This document shows, piece after piece, positions 11,701 through 22,700 of a stretch of DNA of 64,000 bases. Both the position numbers and the translations under genes were made by a program. Origin of the DNA: Sipunculus nudus (Eukaryota; Annelida; Sipuncula; Golfingiida; Sipunculidae); assembly GCA_026874595.1 (NCBI GenBank), contig CM049322.1:52357386-52421385 (forward strand), given 5' to 3'. A model generated the notes under the pieces. It saw only the letters and a list, made by a program, of their open reading frames with translations, had not been told where the DNA came from and made no database searches. The first letter of the stretch is position 1. The number at the start of each line of letters is the position of its first letter.

Positions 11701-11880
11701 ATGAACAACAGTCCGGAGCCTGAATCAAGTGATGAGGATGACTTGTATACTTCTACCATATTTTATCCGATTAAAATCTATGCAGAAAAGGAAAAGAAGA
11801 TGGTGGGTCCATGACATTCTTGAGAAAAGAAAGAAATACGGCGAATACCATCGTATTGAATTTTACATGCTGAGGCTACA
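11701..11880 (+). pseudogene. PIF/Harbinger transposase, N-terminal remnant
   Basis: An ATG at 11701 opens a short acidic segment (MNNSPEPESSDEDD...). The reading then has to change frame near 11780 to continue into a basic segment, KRKRRWWVHDIL, then KRKKYGEYHRIEF. The WWVHDIL...YGEYH pattern is the hallmark N-terminus of HARBI1-like transposases. The DDE catalytic domain is absent because the element is deleted beyond about 11890. The frameshift and the lost catalytic core make this a dead fragment of the element that surrounds it. It could still act as an alignment anchor for finding full-length relatives in the genome. Confidence 0.7.
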
Positions 11881-12043
11881 TTGCACTTGTCGTTGGTCTA
11901 TTTTATATTTCAGCTCCTCCAGCCAATTTGTAAATTGCTTTAAAAGTAAATGACACATTAACATTAAATATATTGCTGTCCACATGCTGCTTTTGGGACC
12001 GGTTTGCTGCACGGCAGACGGAGTACACAGGTTATATACTTAC

Positions 12044-12185
12044 CAGACGCACCTAATTCTGTACCAGTGGCATTCCATATATTCACTGCCGTCCCTACGT
12101 CGCGGTAGGAAGGGTCCTCGCAGTTATATAAGGAAGGTCTCTTTTGGACCTCAATAATTAATCTGTCAATGGGAACATTTGACAT
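12044..12185 (-). pseudogene. MADF/Myb-SANT-like accessory gene of the Harbinger element, first exon
   Basis: On the minus strand an ATG at 12185 opens 47 codons ending at a clean GTAAGT donor (intron side 12043-12038). The peptide begins MSNVPIDRLIIEVQKRP and continues with SLYNCEDPSYRD and a W further on. This matches the start of MADF domains (RLI-x3-V-x2-P-x-LY, then Y-x-D and W). PIF/Harbinger elements usually encode such a DNA-binding partner beside the transposase. The downstream exons are missing and no acceptor in phase is visible inside the element. It converges with the transposase head at 11701, so one internal deletion probably removed the 3' parts of both genes. Confidence 0.65.
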
Positions 12186-12290
12186 CTTCCCCACGTGTCG
12201 ATGTGACGACCTTGTTGGTAACACGTGACTAGGAAAACCCTATTTTTCTTATTATGTGACGTCAGTATCGGAAATCCCCCACGCGGCAAG

Positions 12291-12427
12291 CGGCAAAAAT
12301 CGCTCCGAAGCGATCGCAGAAACTCGCCGCGTGGCCGCCTGCGTGCCGCACGCGCCAGTGTGTTTTGTCATAAGTCATATATAGGGAAGCGATTTTTGCC
12401 GCTGTGCCGCCCGCGCCAGTGTGTTTT
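12291..12427 (-). repeat. Right terminal inverted repeats of the Harbinger element, doubled
   Basis: Two tandem versions of the same terminus (12291-12367 and 12386-12427) both end CGCGCCAGTGTGTTTT. A TCATAAGTCATATATAG-type spacer separates them. The doubling could reflect a nested insertion or a terminal duplication. Confidence 0.7.
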
Positions 12428-12779
12428 GGCCTTTACGGCACGAATATGTGCGTCGGGCGCAGAATGATCATTGCAATCCCACATTCTACGTTATTATCAA
12501 CCCACTGTTTTAATAACAAATCAATATGTTAAACGTGATGAATAAAGTTGAACATTTTCATGTTTAACGAAAGTCACTAAGTCAATCTATAGGAAAATAT
12601 ACTATTTATTCTAATATCTATTGATATAAGATGATGTATTTTAATAACTATGTATTTTCGGTTCATCTGAATCCGACTGTAATTCGAACATAATAAAGTT
12701 TTATGTGTGACACAAGAAATGTTAGGTTAGAGTTTCATTCGGTGCTGAATTAAAGTATTATGTACTGCCTCTATTATCC

Positions 12780-12930
12780 GGACTTCTCGACTGTCCGAAT
12801 CCGGAATATCCGATATTCTATATGTTAGAATATCCGATATACAGAATATCCGAAATTATATCAACAAAACCACCAATTCACGGCATTCGATTAACCGATA
12901 CGTGATTTTCCGATTTATAAAATTATGGTA
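12780..12930. repeat. Degenerate GAATATCCGATAT repeats
   Basis: The words TCCGAATCCGGAATATCCGATAT, GAATATCCGATAT and GAATATCCGAAAT recur within 150 bp at short irregular spacing. No tandem unit can be fixed. Confidence 0.5.
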
Positions 12931-13194
12931 TCACGAAATTGTTATTTGACAATACGAGTCGATTATCTTGAATTAGATTGTTCTGCTTTCGATTATCACA
13001 AAATAGGAGTATGCGAACATTCGAAAACGAATACTAAAAAAAATATGAAAATTTGATATTTAAAGTTTTACCAGGTGCTCAGTAAATTCGAGTGTTCTCT
13101 AAATTGTTCGGAAAACTGAGGTTAAACCGTATGTGGCGCAATGGTGCTTCTGATTCGTTCTTCCATTCATGCTATCAATGTTATATGCTCAGTG

Positions 13195-13515
13195 GTGTAA
13201 AAGAGATAATAAGTCACGTACGAATTATGTCATGTGACATTATGACGTCACTAATTAGGCTTCGTTCCATCACGTGATTCATTTAGTAACATATAATCTT
13301 GCTAATCATGGTGTTTCGTATCACAACGTCAGGTTTTTCATGCTATTATGAGAAACACGTCGCGTCACACATAATTTTATGTATTCTGACGTAGCGTATC
13401 ACGTTATTTATTTTTGCGTTACTTCACTCATATGTTATGGCGGTGTCTTGTTTACGCATATTTTACGCGTAGCTATACGTTATGTAGCAGCTTACATATA
13501 TCATTTGTTATCAGT

Positions 13516-13562
<47 letters not shown>

Positions 13563-13830
13563 CAAATAAATACAGAAAAATGGGGGTATAATTTGAGGAG
13601 GGAATTCCATGTGTATTTTTTTTTATGTGGCTACGCGTTATTTGTAATGTTACGTATGCTTATTTTAAATTACATATCTCGTGATTTCACGCAATGTTAA
13701 ATTGCGTGTAGTGTTGTAACGAAAAAAATTATGCTTATTATTAAATGACGTGTATCAGACATATATAACGTAATTAAAAATTACGTCAATAGTAACTTGT
13801 GAAGATACAACGTGATGGGAACACGTGCTA
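13195..13830. repeat. Island of ACGT-centred palindromes
   Basis: CACGTGA, TCACGTA, GACGTCA, TACGTCA, ACGCGTA and related ACGT-centred words recur about twenty times in 600 bp of otherwise AT-rich DNA. Spacing is irregular. A (TA)n tract (13519-13559) interrupts it. No gene is supported. The words resemble CRE and E-box sites, but clustering alone does not show regulatory use. Confidence 0.5.
13519..13559. repeat. (TA)n microsatellite
   Basis: About 40 bp of TA within the ACGT-rich island. Confidence 0.96.
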
Positions 13831-14059
13831 CAATTGGTATTATTGTTCAATGTTGGAACTGAAACTTTAGCGTCACATGCATTCTGGTGTAAAACCCTGC
13901 ATTACAAAACATGCTCGTAACATAACATCAAATTAGTTAATATGAAATTGTATGAACATCGTCGATTTTTATATAAATGAATGAAATGACTGATGGTGAA
14001 AACATCGCTCAAAACCAAAAATATATATGTGTAAAATAATTAGTAGAGAGTTGTACAGC

Positions 14060-14127
14060 ATATCTATCTATCTATCTGTCTATCTATCTATCTATCTATC
14101 TATATATATATATATATATATATATAT
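14060..14127. repeat. Compound (TATC)n-(TA)n microsatellite
   Basis: Ten TATC units, one of them varied to TGTC, run directly into TA repeats. Confidence 0.96.
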
Positions 14128-14149
14128 TTGAATAAATATATCTTGTATC

Positions 14150-14415
14150 ACGCATCTGATAAGATCTGTCTGGTATAACTTTTCTGATAACAATATATTT
14201 CGTAAAACGTACAACTGATAATATTTAAACTGGTTAAACGTATTTGATAGCGATATATCTGGTATAACATCTGATAATGTTATGTTTGATATAACGTATC
14301 ATATAATGTTATATTTGGTATATATTTAACGTGTCCGGATATGTTACATCTGACAAACATCCGGTTTTGTTATGTAAGATATAACATTATCGGGTGTGTT
14401 ATGTCATATATACAT
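14150..14415. repeat. Degenerate GATAATGTTATATCTG-type repeats
   Basis: The words CTGATAA, GGTATAAC and GATATAAC with ATGTTATRT recur about ten times at 20-35-bp spacing. They appear in both orientations (ATATAACATTATC near 14380). Unit boundaries are blurred. Confidence 0.5.
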
Positions 14416-15481
14416 CCCTTTACCGAATTAAGAATTTTTTTCTTGATTAGCAGGATATATCCTAAGTTACAGATAAAAGCTTTATGTAAATACATGTAGG
14501 TACAATGGGTCTATCGCACAGTTTATCGCTCGATTTCTGTCTGTTTAGTGAAATCGGGAAAGAACCAGTTTAAGAGTTGTAGATTAAAATCTAGTCAGTT
14601 TAGTCAGTGCCAATAGTAGGAACATAAGCATTTTTCATTTCATAATATATGATAGTTAATACTTGTTTCTCGCATGAAATGAACAGTACTCACATGAAAT
14701 GAACAGTTCTGTGCTAAAGATATAGCAGTACCGCATCTGTGTTTTTGAGTCTCGTCTGGACACGTCTCACGAGAGACAAAAAAGGTTGTGATATTAAATC
14801 AAGTCGTGATGGAACCCTTTTGAGGGCTGTGCATGGTGTTTTGATATTTAAGGGTACAACTTCTCTAAGCCTTACCAGCGATAAGAATCAGATATAAGGA
14901 AATAAATTATAATATCATCTATCACTTTTCCTCTCTAGTTTAAAAATACAATTTCATCTGAAAAACGAAAATCTGATTTGCTTTAACATAATGCTTAAAA
15001 CAACTCATTTGTAGAAAATATTTTAAGAGTCCATTCCAATTATAACTTAAACTTATACAAAACTTGATTCATATTAAGTAATAAGATAAATTAAAAACCT
15101 CAGTTCAGCCTATGGATGTCTTTACATTTTTTTAATTCAAACACAAAGACAAACTGTGCAAACAAAGAAATGAATAGACGGACTAATATTTGAAAATGTG
15201 GGTACAATTTCATATCAGAACACCTTGCGACACTTCGGGACAACTGATTTTTATGATGGTGTAAATGACCACCGTATTTTGAGATCACGTGATCTGCTGT
15301 CCGTGATCACCTGAAAAATACGTCAGTGAGATACACCAAGCCCCAAAGGATTAGATAAATACTTCATTGTGTAGTATCTATTTGTATATATGACTGTTTA
15401 ACCATCCTTTTATTATAATTTAAATAAAACTATTTCATGATGGTGTTTTGTGTATTTATATTAAAATTTGATTACCGTAGC
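14416..15481. other. Non-coding stretch, no gene seen
   Basis: AT-rich sequence without credible coding frames, repeats or RNA genes. Confidence 0.5.
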
Positions 15482-15487
15482 TTTTTT

Positions 15488-17896
15488 AGCTCAGCTGACT
15501 TTCAGTCATGCTGGGCTATAGCGATGGGTCTTTGTCCGTCGTCCTTCCGTCTGTCCGTCCGGCCGTTAGCAGGGCACAAATTGTAACCGTAGGGGCTAGG
15601 GCCATGAACCCTATGCAGTCTTAGAGGTTCTAAAAAGATCTCCTTGCAAACCTGAAATTAGGTCACTGCGACCTATATTCGCGAAGTTATGGGGTGTGTT
15701 TGCACCCCCCAGAAATAATTCTTTTAGCCAAAATTTTCATCACAATTCCCATCTTTCACATACAGCTCACCTACCAACAGGGGAAGAACCATAATTATTT
15801 TGAGGTCACAAGGTCAAAGGTCAAGGTCAGAGAACCAACTTCTTTGAAAAACCTGTGGATGCATTTTAAGCCAAACCTTTCATCCCAATTCTTTGATCTT
15901 TCACATACACCTACTAAGTGGGAGAAGAATCCTATAGATGTTGAGGTCACAAGGTCAAAGGTCAGGGTCACAGGATCCACTTCTTTGAAAAGATTGTGGA
16001 CACATTTCAAGCTAGACCTTTCATTCCAAAACTTTCAGCACTGATATCGCTTCACTGCCAACAGGGGAAAAGACCTGTTGATTTTGAGGTCAAAGGTCAA
16101 GTTCACAGCACCCTCTTCTTGCGTGGAGTCATTTTCAGGCAAACTTTTCAATCTATACTTTCCATCTGTCATATATGGCTTACCTACCAATAGGGGATGA
16201 AGCCTATTGAAGTTGAGTTCAAAAGGTCAAAGGTCAAGGTCACAATATTGTTCTAAATGCTTGTGAACATATTTCAAGTGAAACTGTTCAACCCAAACCT
16301 TCAGTCATTCACATATGCCACATCTATGCATCACTGAATGTGATTCAAACTTCATATTTATGGGTCTTTTTGCATGAAGAAATAACTAATTGATTTTGAG
16401 GTCAGCTGGTCAGGAGGTTAAAGGTTGCAGGTCTAAGTTATTCACTCATTGGTTGTCAAGTAAATACACCCGGCCAGATGTAATTGGTTAGTAGTTACCC
16501 ATCATTTAGAAAGAATCCAGTTGATATGTGGGCAAAAGGCCAAGGTCATAGGTCAGGTCAACTTATTTTGTAGACCATCTCTATTTTCTTGTATAAAAAA
16601 GCATGCACTCCAGCTGGCACATCTCACCATGTGGCTGTAATTGCGAGTGACACTGGTAACATATGACTCCCTTTTGTATCAGGCTATTAAGTGATAAGGC
16701 TGAGTGATAAGTACCTCGTTACTGCATAACAAAACACTGTTGTTGGAATACTTCAGCCCGGAATTAACACTATGAGAGTATAGTATTAAGGTTTAGCTAC
16801 TGATTTATAAGATGATGGGAACATTTTGCAGTTTATTTTATTAAATTATAGCAATAAACTTAGTTTCCTAGATATCTGAATATTTTTATATAAATCACCA
16901 CATATAAAAGCAAGTGTTTGTTCTCATAATATGTGGATGTGTACTTGATTTAGGATGGCTTTATTTTATTACAAGACTCTTAGTCATGCTTTCTGCATTT
17001 CTTTTCTTTCAGGTTTTGCAGTTTACCAACCCTGCTGACCCCATTGAAAAGCAGAGTGATAATAAAAAATATTGGACCTACACTTTTACATTTGCATATC
17101 TGTAAATCTGATATGAGCGCCTGAACATGCCTTTTGAATTGTTTTGGACATTCATTACTGTAACATCATTTAGAGACTTTGCCCCAAGTTTGGTCTCTTA
17201 TTGGAGGATGTGTGATATCAAATGTCAGACTTGTCAGAAATCCATTATGTCTGCCAGTTAGCCACCTTAGAAATCCTTTTTCAGTGCAGTTTCAGTAATT
17301 TTCCTTCAATTTTTGGTCTGATTTAGAGAATGGTTGTTGTCTGATTTCAGACCTGTCAGAAGTCCCAAATGGCCACCAGGCAACCATCTTTAAATTCCTT
17401 TTGATCATATTATCTCCAGAACTGTTAAAGTGAAGGCAGTCGGACGTATGTTAATGTAATCTTGCAAAGGATTGTGTCAAATATTTCTTAATAAATATTA
17501 TCATCATATATGAAAGTGCAGTACAGTTGGCTTGTATTGAATAAAAATTCATACAGAAGCACCTTTTCTCAATAATTCTTGCATGGATTTCCTTGATTTT
17601 TTGCTATATATTTTGATCTTATATTTGTCCTTTGTGTTGTTCCTTTCGAGACTGACATGTATCAAGTAAGCTATCGGAATAGTTCTGGAAACCTTAACAA
17701 TCATACATTTTCCTCAGACCATCAATTCACTGTGTTTTAACCAGACATAGGTGATATATATTTCTGTTGTCGTAGAAAATTTCAACAAATTGGCAAATTG
17801 GTTCTTCAAAATTTGACTGGAAGTTGTGAATCTCAGCCCATGATGTCACAGGTCATGCTTGGCAGCTGAGCGTCATGACCCATGGGTCACTTGTTT
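15488..17896 (+). mobile_element. AGCTCAGCTGAC-headed interspersed element, copy 1
   Basis: This 2.4-kb element has a counterpart at 23826-26265 that aligns from end to end. It starts AGCTCAGCTGAC and can fold with GTCATGCTGGGCT just inside. It ends in CAGCTGAGCGTCATGACC followed by the palindrome TGACCCATGGGTCA and CTTGTTT. A CCGTC-rich stretch (about 15530-15570) follows the head. The interior holds a repeated module of about 120-130 bp carrying AGGTCA half-sites. The frames inside it (for example 15694-16044) are interrupted and not conserved between copies, so no protein is supported. Such elements are common in bivalve genomes. A Helitron-like or other non-autonomous origin is possible, but I cannot assign the class. 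Confidence 0.8.
15803..16242 (+). promoter_or_regulatory. Cluster of AGGTCAAAGGTCA (DR1-like) motifs in element copy 1
   Basis: Exact AGGTCAAAGGTCA occurs at 15811-15823, 15952-15964, 16087-16099 and 16224-16236. Further AGGTCA half-sites adjoin (15803, 15824, 15944, 16237). AGGTCA repeats spaced by one base are the DR1 site of RXR, HNF4 and PPAR-class nuclear receptors. TCAAGGTCA (15821-15829) also matches an extended NR5A/ERR half-site. The match is seen in the sequence; function is not shown. Confidence 0.55.
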
Positions 17897-18841
17897 ATTA
17901 TCCGACCACCTGTTATCACGTCATTTTGTCCGGATGACATCGGGAAGTGGAGAATATCAGAATGACAGATAGACATTTTTTAAACTAGTTAAAAAAAGTT
18001 TTAATATTGGAGTTGCATCGGGATACTTTAGAGTGATATCAGGACAAATCATTGTGAAATTGGCGATGTGTGAGTCAGGCATGAGTCAGGTTTAAGCAAG
18101 GAGAATAAATCCCGAAAAAATGGGTAAGAGGACATTCAGGAAAGTGTTAAGTATATATTCGGAATAATGATATGACTGTATTCAGAAAAGCGAAATGGAC
18201 ATGACTGTACAAGTGTTCACGATATATTCTATCAGATATATGAATGTAATAATATATTGATATTATGTGACAGGATTTATTCCAGAAGAGATCACGGTTC
18301 CGGTCCAATAATTTGACAAATGTAATAAAAGGATATAAAATTTAATATGAGCCACCGCCACATCCTAAAAAAATACTTGATCGTTCAAGTTTAAAGTTTT
18401 AAAAAAAGGTTATGGTAATAAATGCGACTGTTTTTTTTTAATATAGCGGACCCGATCTCTCAGTGTTAGTCGTTGCCGACAAGTGGCATTATTGAGGTAG
18501 TAAAGATCTGTTATCATTGATGACGTTTGTGTATGTACTCGTGTTTTCATACTTTTTTCTTGTAATTTTTTATTTGCGATACATCGTATCCATGGATATT
18601 TATTCAGTCTGAACGTTTTATAATTATAGATGACTTGCCAGTGATAATGATGATGAATAAAATGAAATAAATACAGTTCGGAGTTTTGTTGTTAAATTTG
18701 CCACAGGAAAAGTCAAATCTCGCATCATCGCGAGATTCATGTGGTGATAGAAAGTATGGTTGTGTTTTAGTATACAAATACTGTAAATATTTTTTTATTT
18801 ATGCATTTTATTTTATGTTTTAATAAAATAGGTGAGAAAGG

Positions 18842-18843
<2 letters not shown>
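17897..18843. other. Non-coding stretch, no gene seen
   Basis: AT-rich sequence after element copy 1, with no supportable gene. Confidence 0.5.

Positions 18844-18890
<47 letters not shown>
18844..18890. repeat. (TA)n microsatellite
   Basis: About 47 bp of TA. Confidence 0.96.
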
Positions 18891-18896
<6 letters not shown>

Positions 18897-19014
18897 GCAT
18901 GCTTATACTCAAGCTGATATATGGATATTAGATTTTATTATTAGACATTGTGTCTTGATGTGGTTGATATTAAACATTTGTGTATATAAATGAACGTATG
19001 CAATCCTCCCTCCC

Positions 19015-19019
<5 letters not shown>

Positions 19020-19091
<72 letters not shown>
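19020..19091. repeat. (TA)n microsatellite
   Basis: About 72 bp of pure TA, among the longest tracts in the window. Confidence 0.97.
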
Positions 19092-19092
<1 letters not shown>

Positions 19093-19585
19093 TGTGAGTG
19101 TTATTATTATTTTTTCGTGTCTGTTCATATTTTAAAAACATGTGACTAGGTCACTGTGTGTCTGTTTGTGTGTTTGTGGCTGCCATGGTATTAATGAGGA
19201 AGCAAAGGAAGTGCTGTGGACATTCTACATTTTGTACACTGATTTATTAAGATCGCTGCAGTAGAGACACCTGGAGGGAGAACTATGTACTACTGTCAAA
19301 ATCAGAAGACAAAAATACATTATAACCGATGTTATCTCCATGCATATATATTAGATAATTAACACCCTCTTGTCATCTAGGAACCTAACTGTTAAATATT
19401 GTCACAAATATATCTTTTCATGAATGATACATCTGCTACCACTGTTATAGCAAGTTTTCTATCCAGCCCTTTGATATATTTCAACTGGTTTGATATTAAG
19501 ACACATTTATTGTTTAAATCACCTGGCTAGGGAAGACTAACACTTTTTCAACTAATCTCCAGGAAATATTCATGAAATACCAGCG

Positions 19586-19879
19586 ATGTTGTGTGACACG
19601 GCTGTTTGTCCGAGGAAACGATTAAAATCATATACTGCCATATGGATCCCACAAACAGAAGCGAAAATTCTGTCTAAAATCGATGCCACAGCCTTGAAGC
19701 TCAAAAGTCTACTCATAAAAAACATCAGCATGGAGGGCTCATCACCATGGAGACGAGAATTCTATGCCGGCTGTTGTCTCAATATAAAAGGATGGTCACG
19801 TGATAAAAGCCGCTTCCAAATTACAAGTGCAGGTCACTGGGACATGTTACTATATGCGGGTCAGCAGTTGTCAGTATAA
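19586..19879 (+). other. Open frame of 97 codons, unrecognised
   Basis: The frame runs from an ATG at 19586 to a stop at 19877-19879. Its composition is more balanced than the surrounding AT-rich frames (several Cys, Trp and Lys). I recognise no domain. No clear splice sites frame it, and the next 500 bp look like a dispersed repeat. It could be a gene fragment, an exon or chance. Confidence 0.2.
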
Positions 19880-21190
19880 GTACTGAGGGTTAAAGGGGCC
19901 CAATTACCAATAAAAATGTAGAATTAACACGAAAAATAGCTTCTTGCCTTTAAAATAAATCTGTACCTGCCGATACTTTGCTCATAAATCGCTTGCTTAC
20001 TCCTGTTTTTGAGCGTTAAAAACAGTGGACCGGGCACAATCACAGGTGTTAACATAAACTCAGCGTGTGGGCCTCTGTGCATCACCGAGCCACAACCTCT
20101 GCCAATCATGAGATGCCCTGACTGACTTAGCCTAAAAAATGTATTACATATTCCCGCTGGCTGAAACATCGGGTGTTGCGGCTAACAATCGGACCCCCAG
20201 TCACATGGCATTGTTATGGTAAACACACCCCAGGATTGTGTTTACAAACACACAGAGCCATAACAAGGTGTTAAACATCCGTACGCAAGAAGTGACACTG
20301 TGTTCTGGGGTGGTTTTGCTGGGAAACTTTTGTATAAAGCAAAACTGAAGTGATAGTGTGAAAGAAAAGGGCATAATATTACTCCTGATTATGTTCCTTT
20401 AAATGTTTAAGATTTCCACTTTTCCCACTGTTTGCGAAGGTACTATTTTCTGAATCTAGCTAGACTCACCAGAAAAAGAAATCTCGAAAGCATTGACAGA
20501 GTATTGTTATATTTGTATTGTTATAAATGGCCTTATCCATGGGCATGCGCACTGCGGGTAATCTGTCCAATGATTTACTAAATACGTAGTCAAGTGAAAT
20601 AAAAATTTAACATGAACCACAGGTACGTCAAAAGATATTCTCATCGGTGATCGAAAACGTTGATAGAACCAAATATAAAATTTTGTTCCCAATATAACTG
20701 ACTGACGGCGTCAGTGAGGCACGAAAGGTATACATGTTTTATCGTTGATGACGTTTGTGTGTGTAATCATGTTTTCATGCTTCCAGTATCGTGTTCATTA
20801 TTTAGTATGGTACCCATTTGTCGAATAGTGGTTCCGAATTCTTCTTCATTATTTACAAAAATATAAACGACCTTAAGCTAATCACTGTGGTTATTTGGAT
20901 TAACTTTTTTCAGAGTCGATTGTGGCAGCTTCAGTGTTATGTTTTCTTATAGGAACGTTTTGTATTTTTAATCCTATAATAAGTATACAATGTTTCCAGA
21001 AGCATAAGGTTGACCGGAGGTGTAAAAAGTGAGACTGCTCGTCAACTGAAGGGGTCACCCTTCGAGTCCACTCTTTTGCAACTATACAGGCTTAACTTTT
21101 CGCCTACAGGTAAACATTAAACAATGTTTCATACCATTCTTTAAATTTGTCACAGTGGCCACTTTTTCAGGAAGGCAGCTGAAGTTAATG
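19880..21190. other. Probably dispersed-repeat sequence, no gene seen
   Basis: The segment about 19890-20320 contains stretches (AAAGGGGCCCAATTACC, and later several CACAC/GTGTTT words) that have the look of an old interspersed repeat, but no second copy lies in this window. The remainder is AT-rich and featureless. Confidence 0.35.
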
Positions 21191-21218
21191 GTCTCTTGTG
21201 ACTGGCACCTCCACAATC

Positions 21219-21428
21219 AAGAACAAGAAAGGTGCACAATCAAGGACAAGAAAGGTGCACAATCAAGGACAAGAAAGGTGCACAATCAAGGACAAGAAAG
21301 GTGCACAATCAAGGACACGAAAGGTGCACAATCAAGGACACGAAAGGTGCACAATCAAGGACACGAAAGGTGCACAATCAAGGACAAGAAAGGTGCACAA
21401 TCAAAGACAAGAAAGGTGCAGAAAGAAG
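21219..21428 (+). repeat. 23-bp minisatellite, about nine units
   Basis: The unit contains GGTGCACAATCAAGGACA and AGAAA and repeats with an exact 23-bp period (GGTGCAC starts at 21231, 21254, 21277, 21300 and so on). Units vary at one site (ACAAG or ACACG) and at a GG/AG position near the end. Because 23 is not a multiple of three and no stop falls in any frame, all three forward frames are open. Each yields the same 23-residue cycle. Confidence 0.93.
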
Positions 21429-21467
21429 GCAGATTAATAGATAAATGTTCATATACAAAGGTTATCT

Positions 21468-21668
21468 TTGACAGTGAAGGTCTCGGGGAGGCACGTCTCG
21501 GTCTCCTACTCTGATAGCAATGACTCGGCCTCCACCTTCGCCCCTCGGGGCCGCGAAAAGTTTACCTATGTAAAGGAGACATTTTATTTCTGGATTGTAA
21601 CGCGGAATGGTACGGGGTACAATTCGAAGGGCCTTATAGTTTCAGGGGAGTCATTCATAAATCAGTAA
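21468..21668 (+). other. Open frame of 66 codons beside the minisatellite, unrecognised
   Basis: The stretch 21470-21620 is GC-richer than its surroundings and reads MTVKVSGRHVSVSYSDSND..., with TFYFWIVTRNGTGYN later. It looks protein-like, but I cannot name a domain. A possible acceptor (tttgacag) lies just before it and no donor is evident. It ends at the edge of the duplicated block that starts near 21659. Confidence 0.2.
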
Positions 21669-22524
21669 TTTGCGACTGTAGATGTTCTCTATTGGTTTGA
21701 AGGTCATTTTTTTTCACGAGAGCTGATGTATTATCATAACTAACACAACAAACACATTCAGAGTCCAAGGTAATTCCTGATGAAATGAGAAGGTGGCTGA
21801 CGGATCTCATGCATGACATCTGGTGCGAGTTTAATGAGCTCCTTGAATGAGTCTTGTCTGTAGTATGATAGACGTAATTCACTGCTAGCTTCAATCACTA
21901 AGGCTAAAAGCTCTGTAAAGTCCTATCGTGAGTCCTTGATATTTGCATATCAGTGCGTCACAGGGTTCTTTGAGGACCTGACGATTTCATCGCATTTGCA
22001 TATCAGGCTACCCCGCTTTGTGTGAATGACATCTATGCTATGTGAACGCCAAGAGTGGTCCACATTAACATTCGAAAATGGACAAAAATATGCACAAAAA
22101 TGTACCTAATTTAAACACTATGAAACAGTGTATTTTAAAATGTTTAAAAAAATCATGAAATATCGGTATAGATATCAGGAAATAGTATCATGTCCTGACC
22201 TACGCTCTTATCGCCTCGTATATGTATATGATATTCCCATTATGCTTCTGCGACTGATAAACCATAAGTAATTTCGATATATTCGGCAATAACATAAATT
22301 GGTCAGATCCGCATTTGTTCAACAAAATTCAGGTTCAGGATTTTTGGCAAAACGATTGACTAGCTATAATGTCACACACACACAAACACACACGTAGTGA
22401 ATAGTGCAGTATTGTTCAATTTGTATTAGAGCATATTTCGATCAATGAGACGAATAAATGGATACAGTAGGAATCATTAATGCTCCTTTACTGCCGCTAA
22501 TGCACCCTATCCATTTGGGTCCTG

Positions 22525-22526
<2 letters not shown>

Positions 22527-22572
<46 letters not shown>
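22527..22572. repeat. (TA)n microsatellite
   Basis: TA tract also present at the matching place in the second copy of the duplicated block (34480-34529). Confidence 0.96.
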
Positions 22573-22574
<2 letters not shown>

Positions 22575-22700
22575 TCTTTGGAAAATTGTATTCATCTATT
22601 GTCTTACTTCAAGGTAACGTATTGATTTAATCCATTATCTCGGGCTATGGGTTTTTAAGTGAAATCCGCGCAACAAGTCATGTAAACGTTTTCGTTTCAG

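Larger units (their letters stand above)
11511..12430. mobile_element. PIF/Harbinger DNA transposon, internally deleted
   Basis: GC-rich terminal inverted repeats stand out from the AT-rich surroundings. The left copy (about 11579-11620) starts AAAACACACTGAACGCGGG and contains GCGGCACGCGGGCGG. The right copies (about 12291-12367 and 12386-12427) read as its reverse complement, each ending CGCGCCAGTGTGTTTT. Between them lie the heads of the two genes typical of PIF/Harbinger elements: a transposase start on the + strand and a MADF/Myb-like start on the - strand. The two heads converge and the middle of the element is missing. The terminal repeats are doubled on the right, and extra GCGGGCGGCA copies occur on the left (11515-11577). 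A 3-bp target duplication could not be fixed. Confidence 0.75.

Noticed and set aside
13195-13830. Promoter or enhancer with CRE and E-box sites
   Set aside because: No gene lies next to it and the words are part of a degenerate repeat; clustering alone is not evidence of control function.
15694-16044. 116-codon plus-strand frame in repeat copy 1
   Set aside because: The corresponding frame in copy 2 is interrupted and of different length; the sequence is repeat DNA dominated by AGGTCA words.
19924-20169. 81-codon minus-strand frame
   Set aside because: It lies in sequence that looks like an old dispersed repeat and shows no recognisable domain or splice sites.
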